Assembly (NCBI GenBank): GCA_945861665.1
Contig: CAMAVS010000011.1
Span: 1 to 64,000, forward strand
Direction: 5' to 3'
Origin: Chitinophaga pinensis
GTDB lineage: Bacteria > Bacteroidota > Bacteroidia > UBA4408
DNA: 64,000 bases
Shown: positions 8,508-15,146 of the stretch, one piece after another
Layout: the number at the start of each line of letters is the position of its first letter
Numbering within the stretch: the stretch's first letter is position 1
The notes under the pieces: generated by a model
What the model saw: the letters and a program-made list of their open reading frames with translations, nothing else
What the model was told of the DNA's origin: nothing
Database searches by the model: none
Program-made: the position numbers and the translations under genes

Positions 8508-10331
8508 TGATGTGGTTCTTGTCAATTCTGTCTTATCAATTGATTTTCCTTTAAATAATTTATGAATTGGTTTGTAATTTCTTCTGTTCTTTTTGTTATA
8601 TCCTGTTCTGTAAAATCAGTATTATTTGAAGCTAAATTTACAAGCTCTGATATAATTGTACCTGTTTTTTGTTGTCCTTTGTCATTGGTAAATCCTTCAT
8701 AATACTTTATTTTATCAATAAAACGGTAATCAGCCGCTCTAATATTTATTTTATCCTCTAATAGTACTTTATTACCTAAGGCCTCTAAATTTTTAGTGTT
8801 TACTAAAGTTTTGTCGTTCTCTTGACGCTTTCGAGCAAAAATATGTTCAATATCAAAATTTGTGTTTATTGTTGGGATGATTTGAATGTCATTATTAAAT
8901 GCCCACCAAGTTAACATTGATCTTGTTATTGGTCTTCCATTCTTAAATTCAAAGTTATTTATTGCAATCCTTAATGTATTTTCTTCAAATTTATGTTCAT
9001 CAAAATTCACTTCTTTATCCGTAACTACATTAATCATCTCTGCATATACAGGTGTTCGTAGTGCATTTACACCTGGATTGATAAAAGAAAATCCCCAAAC
9101 AAAACCTATTATTTTATTTAAAAAATCATCAAGTTTATTTTCTTCTAATTGGTCACTCCCATTTTTGTTATGTAAAAAATACACTGATAAAAAATAAGTC
9201 CACATTCCATTTGGAGCGTAATTTAAAATAAATAACTTTCTTAAAATGTTCGGTTGAAATCGTTCGGAATTTTGATTGTAAATATCATTCCAAAAATCTA
9301 CTAATATTTTAAGATTAGTTAAAGTTTCATCTTGTTTAAGGATTGCATATTTTCCTTTTTCATAAAATTTACGAAGTGCTTCTGTTGTACTAGATTTAAT
9401 TCCTTGTTTTGATCGTATAAAATACATATACCTAGTGAATAGCTCATCCATCGGAATTCCATTTAAAGGTCTAAAAATCTTTCCCGAGATTTCTTCAAGT
9501 TCTTTCCATTTTTCAATAAAATCATCTTTTTGATTTTTTGTACTGTAATACTTGTAAAACTGTGCTTTGAAAATATCGGCATCTGATAATGGCAGTCCTC
9601 TATTATTTAAAGTTGAAAAAATTCTTAAAGCCGTATCTTGAGATTCTGCTTCAATAGGCAAAAGAATACAGTTCCCAAGAATTCTAGCAGGTAAGTATGC
9701 AAAGTAAGACGGGAACTCACTCAAAAAATCATCAATTTTTTGTTGAAAAAATATGTAATTTCTCGCATAATTACTTTTTTGATCTTTACTTACAAAACCC
9801 GTTTTCAAAATATCAAGGAATTCATCTTTGTCATTATCGGTAGCTACTTCTGAATCTATTTTTAGTACATTGAGATCTGCTTTGCCAAATTCATCCGTTT
9901 TCCATAAACATTGTGCAATTCTATCACGTGTGCTTTTAGAATTGTCATCTTGCATATTATTAAATTTTGCATAAAATGCTCGTAATAACAACATTAAAGT
10001 TGTCAAACGTTGCTGTCCATCAATTACTTCTTTTTTATTATTTTCATTTTCAAAAGTTACTATCGAACCTAAAAAGTATTCTTCGTTTTTTTCAAATTTT
10101 TCGTAATTGTTATCAGGAAAAGCAAATGCAAAAATGTCGTCCCAAAGCGTTTGGCACTGGCTTTCTTCCCAAGCATAAGGTCTTTGATAATCTGGTATTA
10201 GAAAATCCGATTTCTTGTCGGAAAAAAGCAACATGATAGTTTTTTGGTCAACATTAAGTTTAGACATATTTTTTAATTTTTATTTAATGGTCAAATTTTT
10301 ACTGTGAGTTTCGTTATACCATAACACATAA
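8437..10331 (-). mobile_element. Putative integron-like cassette 2 (DUF262/DUF1524 gene, about 1.9 kb)
   Basis: Begins (minus) GTTATGTG at 10332 and its terminal element E2 begins with the reverse complement CACATAAC (+ strand GTTATGTG 8502-8509). Confidence 0.55.
8522..10267 (-). CDS. DUF262 and DUF1524 (HNH) GmrSD-like protein
   Basis: IPDYQRPYAWE, VIDGQQRLTTLMLLL (DUF262) and FDIEHIFARKRQ (DUF1524 HNH-like). Confidence 0.9.
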   Translation of the reverse strand: MSKLNVDQKTIMLLFSDKKSDFLIPDYQRPYAWEESQCQTLWDDIFAFAFPDNNYEKFEKNEEYFLGSIVTFENENNKKEVIDGQQRLTTLMLLLRAFYAKFNNMQDDNSKSTRDRIAQCLWKTDEFGKADLNVLKIDSEVATDNDKDEFLDILKTGFVSKDQKSNYARNYIFFQQKIDDFLSEFPSYFAYLPARILGNCILLPIEAESQDTALRIFSTLNNRGLPLSDADIFKAQFYKYYSTKNQKDDFIEKWKELEEISGKIFRPLNGIPMDELFTRYMYFIRSKQGIKSSTTEALRKFYEKGKYAILKQDETLTNLKILVDFWNDIYNQNSERFQPNILRKLFILNYAPNGMWTYFLSVYFLHNKNGSDQLEENKLDDFLNKIIGFVWGFSFINPGVNALRTPVYAEMINVVTDKEVNFDEHKFEENTLRIAINNFEFKNGRPITRSMLTWWAFNNDIQIIPTINTNFDIEHIFARKRQENDKTLVNTKNLEALGNKVLLEDKINIRAADYRFIDKIKYYEGFTNDKGQQKTGTIISELVNLASNNTDFTEQDITKRTEEITNQFINYLKENQLIRQN

Positions 10332-10456
10332 CGGTTTCGGGCTTGGCGAAGGTGGCAATTTTTACCACAAATGTTGATGCGGAGAACCAAACTTTGATTA
10401 ACCACAAATGTGTCTGCGGAGCACTGAGCCGCCACTTTTGCCAAACCCGTGTTATG
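10327..10456 (-). repeat. attC-like foldable element E3 at the 3' end of the Zorya unit
   Basis: CATAAC...GTTATG termini; about 94% identical to E1 over 130 bp (roughly 8 differences by eye). Confidence 0.75.
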
Positions 10457-10517
10457 CGTTCGCCCTTCTTTCTCGGTCATTGTTTGTGTGTCCATTGTCG
10501 TGTTGTTGTGCGTTGGC

Positions 10518-10582
10518 TTGGTAGCTCTTTTGCATTTTTTTGTTTGGCTCTTGCGTTGGCAAAAATGCAAATGTGCTACCAA
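10518..10582. repeat. Hairpin B, TCTT/ATGT internal-loop family
   Basis: TTGGTAGC-TCTT-TTGCATTTTT ... AAAAATGCAA-ATGT-GCTACCAA, 8+10 bp perfect stems, about 10 nt past the zorE stop. Confidence 0.8.
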
Positions 10583-10592
10583 ATGCGTTGGC

Positions 10593-11414
10593 TTATATGT
10601 CGTCAATATATTCGTTTCCAAGTTCAATAAGTTTAGTTCTGTATTTGTCAAGAAACCGTTTAATTCGTTTTCGCATTCCTGGTTTTGAAAAGTTTGCTTT
10701 ATGCACATCGTCTTTTTGACTATGGCACAAAATGCAAAGACATTGTAAGTTGTTTCTACGCATATTAGCAAGCTCCCAAGCAACAATGTGGTCTGTGTGA
10801 ATAAACTCTCTGTCTTTGCGGCTTTCCAGCATATCTCCACCAAAACCACAATTTTCGCAAGTGTAGTTTTGTTCCTGTCTATATTCTTTGCTGATTTTAT
10901 CCCAATCTAGCGGTCTATTAAACATATCAAGTTCTATGTCCCTTGTTGTGTCTTCAATCTCTTGCTGGTCAAGTAAACTAAAAAAGCCTTCTGTGTCGTT
11001 ATAATTTTCAATGTCAGATTGCTGTTGGCATCTTGAACAAAGTTCAATAGATACTTGGTCGAACTTTGCTCCTGTTTGAGCATCAGTTAGGTCAACAAGA
11101 TTTGAGTTGTGCCAATAGTAACGATTTTCAAATTTTCCTTTAGCTCTTTGTTCTTGAATTGTTTCGCAATTGGTAATATGAAATTTTGGGAACTTGTTTC
11201 CGTAATTCACAATAAAGGGTTGCTTGATATACATATAGCCTTTGTATTCTTTACCGTCAATTGTCAAATAAATTCCGTCATCTCTAAAGTCAATGTTGCC
11301 TGCTCGTTCCTCTTGAGTTAAGTCACGCCTGATTACACGAAATCCACTTTCTGTGGCTTCGGGAAATCCAAGCTGTGTCAGCCGTTGTGCAAGATTATCA
11401 AAAGTGTAGAGCAT
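10593..11414 (-). CDS. zorE: HNH endonuclease, ZorE-like (type II Zorya effector)
   Basis: CENCGFGGD...EFIHTDHIVAWELANMRRNNLQCLCILCHSQKDD HNH/zinc motif; TAATG overlap with the upstream zorB-like gene. Confidence 0.75.
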   Translation of the reverse strand: MLYTFDNLAQRLTQLGFPEATESGFRVIRRDLTQEERAGNIDFRDDGIYLTIDGKEYKGYMYIKQPFIVNYGNKFPKFHITNCETIQEQRAKGKFENRYYWHNSNLVDLTDAQTGAKFDQVSIELCSRCQQQSDIENYNDTEGFFSLLDQQEIEDTTRDIELDMFNRPLDWDKISKEYRQEQNYTCENCGFGGDMLESRKDREFIHTDHIVAWELANMRRNNLQCLCILCHSQKDDVHKANFSKPGMRKRIKRFLDKYRTKLIELGNEYIDDI

Positions 11415-12145
11415 TATTTATTTTGCATTTGTTGAATTACCTTTTCTACTAAAAGTTCGCTTGTTGTCACAATTCTAAATTCCACTCGTCTTGAATATTC
11501 AAAGTTTATATCCTTTCCTGTTTTGTAACTGTATTTTTTTTCATTATCCAATGTTCTGCCATAAGAAAGTCCAGTTGCAGTAACACTAAATCTAATCCAT
11601 TTTTTATCTGTGGCAGGAAGTTGATTATAATATGTGCTTCGTATTATATTGTCCATCACAGACAAGGAACGGTCTTGAGACAATTGAAGATTTTCAATGT
11701 AACCAACGTTTTCGTTTTGATAACCAGTTGGAGTTCTTGCCGAAGGGTCTGAATGTCCTTCTATTCTAATTTCAGCAATTTTGTTTTGGTATTTTGCTTG
11801 CCTTAGAACATTAAAATATTTTGGAATAAACTCATTTAATATTTGCTCAAACAAAGGTCGAATGTTGGCTTTGTCTGGTTCAAACAAAACATTTGGATTA
11901 GTAAATCTAATTGACAAATCTTGGTCAAGTGCTAAATTCCATCGCTGAAAATCATTCTTGAATGTTTCTTTAAGTTCGTTGTATAGATTTTCTTTTGTCT
12001 GTTTGTATTCTTCAAATATTTTATCTTGCTGTTGCTGTTTGTATTGAACAAGTCCCATATATGCTAGTGAAATAAATAAGAAGATAACCATCAAAACGGT
12101 CATCAAATCTGCATAGGGTATCCAAAAACTATCTTTCTTACTCAT
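11414..12145 (-). CDS. zorB: ZorB-like MotB/OmpA-domain protein
   Basis: N-terminal FWIPYADLMTVLMVIFLFISLAY membrane helix with MotB-type Asp; IEGHSDPSA...LSQDRSLSVM OmpA C-like domain. Confidence 0.85.
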   Translation of the reverse strand: MSKKDSFWIPYADLMTVLMVIFLFISLAYMGLVQYKQQQQDKIFEEYKQTKENLYNELKETFKNDFQRWNLALDQDLSIRFTNPNVLFEPDKANIRPLFEQILNEFIPKYFNVLRQAKYQNKIAEIRIEGHSDPSARTPTGYQNENVGYIENLQLSQDRSLSVMDNIIRSTYYNQLPATDKKWIRFSVTATGLSYGRTLDNEKKYSYKTGKDINFEYSRRVEFRIVTTSELLVEKVIQQMQNK

Positions 12146-13596
12146 TACTTGCGGTTAGTTGGGACAAATCTTTGAATACACTGGTCAAGGTTCGCAAGAG
12201 TATCATTTAACCTCTCGTAGAATTCAGAGTTTATATTTTCCAAATCTCCACCTAATCGGGTGCTTGTTTCCTTTACAATAGAAACTGCTTTATTCATTTC
12301 CTTACGATATTTATCCCAAACATCACCGTTGAAATCTCTGAACTCTTCTAACTTGGTAATAAGAATTTGTGCGGCTTCCTTAAAGTTCTTTTCTGTCTTA
12401 ACCCATTCGTTTAGTTTTGATGTTGTTTCATCAAAACTTTCTGTTGTGCTTTCAAGCGTTTCAATCGTCTTGGTAAGTTTGTTTGTTATCTCTTGAAACT
12501 TACCGTCTTCAATCATTACACGCTTTAGCTCGGCAACCAGTTGACTCAACTTGCTATCATCGTCTGTAAGTGATTTTGTATTGTCTGCAACTTGTTGCAG
12601 CGTTGTCGCTGAAATGGTAAACATTTCAGTTGTCTTTTGAAACTGCTCTGTGAGTTTTTGAACTTGTTCCTTGTTTTGCTTTTGCCAGTCATTCAAACTT
12701 TTTACGCTGTTATTCAACTCTGCAAAATTTTCTTTTACTAATCGGTTTATCAATTCACTCATTTGCTCATTGAATTGTTCCGTTGCCTTTTTCATTACTT
12801 CAACAAGTGCTTCTGTATTGTTCTTGCGAAGCAATTCAGAAAACTCATCAAATTTCTTTGAAGTGAGTTTGTTGTTCTCACTCATTGCTTTTATTATTTC
12901 ATCGGTATTCTTGTTGGCTTTCTCTGATGTTGCTTTTTGTTCTTCTCTTAAATTTTTGAATTGTTCTGTCAATTCAATTCTACTGTTGTTTGATGTTGTG
13001 TTTATTTGAGTTAGTCCTTCTGTCGTTGTTTTTTGATTTTCGTTTGCTGTTTTTTGAAGATTGATTACTTCCTTTTCAAGAGTTGAAAGTTTTGAAGAAA
13101 CTTTAGTTTCTAAATCTGTTCCGAATGATTTAATAAGCTTTTCAATCTGTTTCTGATTGTCATTCTTTAATTCTTTTACTTCAAATGTCAGTGCTGCAAT
13201 TGCAGAAAGTTCGTCTGTTTGCTTTACTGGTCTGTTTGGGTCATCGTCAATTTGCTTCTGAATGATTGCGTTTATTTTTTGAAAAACGATTAGCCCAATA
13301 ATTCCTGCCATTGTCGCAAAGAAAGCAAGTCGCAAGCCTTGTAAAAGAGTAGGAAGGCTTTCTTGTATTTTTTCTGTGTCAAACCCAGAAAGTCCAAATG
13401 TTATACCTAAAGCGGTGCAAAAGATACCAAGTGTTGGAAACACAGGCGGAATACTTTCAAAGATGTAGCTATTGTTCCAAAAACTTTTTTTGTCTGCCGT
13501 TGCGGTAGTCTGGTAATGCTTGAATTTCCAAATGAATATAATGCTGAAAACTGTCCACAGTCCAAAAATTATTGTCGCTATTAATAGTTCGTTCAT
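12145..13596 (-). CDS. zorA: ZorA-like MotA-type membrane protein with long coiled-coil tail
   Basis: N-terminal helices, FPTLGIFCTALGITFGLSGF, FFATMAGIIGLIVFQKI, then about 350 aa coiled coil. Confidence 0.85.
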   Translation of the reverse strand: MNELLIATIIFGLWTVFSIIFIWKFKHYQTTATADKKSFWNNSYIFESIPPVFPTLGIFCTALGITFGLSGFDTEKIQESLPTLLQGLRLAFFATMAGIIGLIVFQKINAIIQKQIDDDPNRPVKQTDELSAIAALTFEVKELKNDNQKQIEKLIKSFGTDLETKVSSKLSTLEKEVINLQKTANENQKTTTEGLTQINTTSNNSRIELTEQFKNLREEQKATSEKANKNTDEIIKAMSENNKLTSKKFDEFSELLRKNNTEALVEVMKKATEQFNEQMSELINRLVKENFAELNNSVKSLNDWQKQNKEQVQKLTEQFQKTTEMFTISATTLQQVADNTKSLTDDDSKLSQLVAELKRVMIEDGKFQEITNKLTKTIETLESTTESFDETTSKLNEWVKTEKNFKEAAQILITKLEEFRDFNGDVWDKYRKEMNKAVSIVKETSTRLGGDLENINSEFYERLNDTLANLDQCIQRFVPTNRK

Positions 13597-13634
13597 ATGT
13601 CAGTGTCTGTTTGTGATTGTTGTGGTGCGGTCGG

Positions 13635-13700
13635 GCAAAAGCAAATGTGGTGCAACTGTGTTTCGGCTTGTGGGTGGCGTTGCATCTCTTTTGATTTTGC
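13635..13700. repeat. Hairpin C, TCTT/ATGT internal-loop family with permuted strand order
   Basis: GCAAAAgCAA-ATGT-GgTGCAAC ... GTTGCAtC-TCTT-TTGaTTTTGC upstream of zorA. Confidence 0.65.
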
Positions 13701-13802
13701 TGAAGCGTTGGCTTTTCTGTTCATTTTTTTGTCGTTTAATGTTAGCGCTGTCGGTCGCCATAGGGTGACGCATAACTCATTTATAGGGGAAGTTTTTCTT
13801 CT

Positions 13803-13851
13803 AAAAACTTCCTCAATATCTCCAATTTGGACGTATTGAGGAAGTTTTTTT
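13803..13851 (-). terminator. Rho-independent terminator downstream of the ElaA-like gene (works on either strand)
   Basis: AAAAACTTCCTCAATA ... TATTGAGGAAGTTTTTTT, 16-bp perfect stem with T tract. Confidence 0.8.
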
Positions 13852-13895
13852 GTTTATTTGTTTCCCTTTATGTTTATATTGTTTCCTGTTTAATT

Positions 13896-14351
13896 CTAAA
13901 GTTTAACCCCCGAAAACAGCATTTGTATATGCGGAATATCGTCTTCAAAATATTCATCTCCCTGGCATACAAAACCAAAGTCTTCGTAAAATTTAATCAA
14001 GTAACATTGTGCTGATATGCATACCGCAACTTCCCCCCATTTTTCTTTTATAAATAACATTGTTTTACTCATTAATTCTTTACCAATACCGAGGTTTCGT
14101 GCCTTACTTGTGGTTAATACACGCCCAATAGAAATTTCATTATAGGAAACCCCCGGAGGCAGTATTCTGGCGTATGCAACCAATTCGTTTTTATCATTGT
14201 GTGCTTGTAGGTGGTAGGCTTTCAAATCTTTTCCATCGGCATCCTGGTAATGGCAGTTTTGTTCCATTACAAAAGTGGAAATGCGTACTGTAAATATATC
14301 GTACAGCTCTGTTGTGCTAAGTTCTTTAAAATGTTTAATGCTCCAGTACAC
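13896..14351 (-). CDS. GNAT N-acetyltransferase, ElaA-like
   Basis: ISIGRVLTTSKARNLGIGKELM acetyl-CoA motif; RISTFVMEQNCHYQDADGKD typical of ElaA. Confidence 0.85.
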   Translation of the reverse strand: MYWSIKHFKELSTTELYDIFTVRISTFVMEQNCHYQDADGKDLKAYHLQAHNDKNELVAYARILPPGVSYNEISIGRVLTTSKARNLGIGKELMSKTMLFIKEKWGEVAVCISAQCYLIKFYEDFGFVCQGDEYFEDDIPHIQMLFSGVKL

Positions 14352-14406
14352 TCTTTGATTTTAAAATTTAGTATGTTACTTGCTTAACACAAAGGTATTC
14401 AACTTT

Positions 14407-14632
14407 TTATATAAAAAAAGTCAGTATTGCACCTAAGGAATTGACTATAAAGTCATACACATCGGCACTGCGCTTCTTAAAAATTATCCCTTTGAATGAG
14501 CTCCAGTGTCTCTACCATAAACAATAGTAACAAGTGTAAAAATAAATATAAAATAGGGTGATGTACACCTATTTATTGAAACTGAGCATTTCTAAAAATG
14601 AAATATGCGGAATACCCGACAGGATATTCCGC
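14407..14632 (-). pseudogene. Degraded VanZ-like protein gene
   Basis: Minus-strand fragments IPHISFLEMLSFNK* and, after stops/frame disruption, KKRSADVYDFIVNSLGAILTFFI*, matching VanZ N- and C-terminal signatures. Confidence 0.6.
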
Positions 14633-14693
14633 ATACAACAATAATAATAAGTGCCCACAAAAATGCGGGAACAAAATACTTTTTAAAGTAAAA

Positions 14694-15074
14694 TTAGTGT
14701 CCTGTTAATTCCTTGTAAGTCCCAGCCGACAGCAATGCACTTACTTCTGCTGCATTTGTCAACTCAATTTTAATCATCCAGCCATCACCGTAAGGGTCGT
14801 TGTTTACTTTATCGGGATTGCCTTCCAGGCCCTTGTTAACTTCCACCACTTTACCAGATACAGGCATAAAAAGGTCCGAAACAGTTTTTACCGCCTCAAC
14901 GGTACCAAAAATTTCTTCGTGAGCAAGAGTTTCGCCTTCGGTCTCTATTTCAACATACACAATATCACCTAATTCGCTTTGTGCAAATTCAGTAATTCCT
15001 ACAGTTGCAATGTTACCGTCTATTTTTATCCACTCGTGGTCTTTTGTGTATTTTAAATTTTCAGGAAAATTCAT
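14694..15074 (-). CDS. gcvH: Glycine cleavage system H protein
   Basis: [53 protein letters not shown] lipoyl-lysine motif. Confidence 0.97.
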   Translation of the reverse strand: MNFPENLKYTKDHEWIKIDGNIATVGITEFAQSELGDIVYVEIETEGETLAHEEIFGTVEAVKTVSDLFMPVSGKVVEVNKGLEGNPDKVNNDPYGDGWMIKIELTNAAEVSALLSAGTYKELTGH

Positions 15075-15146
15075 AATTCTGTTTTTTTTAATTGTGTCGC
15101 AAATATAAATGAATCTTTACTCTTTTATTCAATTTTTAGAAACAAT

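Larger units (their letters stand above)
10332..13775 (-). mobile_element. Putative integron-like cassette 1 (Zorya operon, about 3.4 kb)
   Basis: Begins (minus) GTTATGCGT at 13776 and its terminal element E3 begins with the reverse complement ACGCATAAC (+ strand GTTATGCGT 10451-10459). Confidence 0.55.

Noticed and set aside
238-10456. Insertion-sequence or MITE explanation of E1/E3
   Set aside because: No transposase or target-site duplications seen; E2 differs in sequence but keeps the fold and the start/end complementarity, which fits site-specific cassettes better. Not fully excluded.
10280-10849. 189-aa minus-strand ORF and + strand ORF 10343-10630
   Set aside because: They run through repeat element E3, hairpin B and the antisense/overlap of the HNH gene; the similar peptide in 202-427 comes from the repeat E1, not from a protein family.
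1-13776. CRISPR array
   Set aside because: Repeats are 130 or 76 bp, non-tandem and kilobases apart; no regular spacers.
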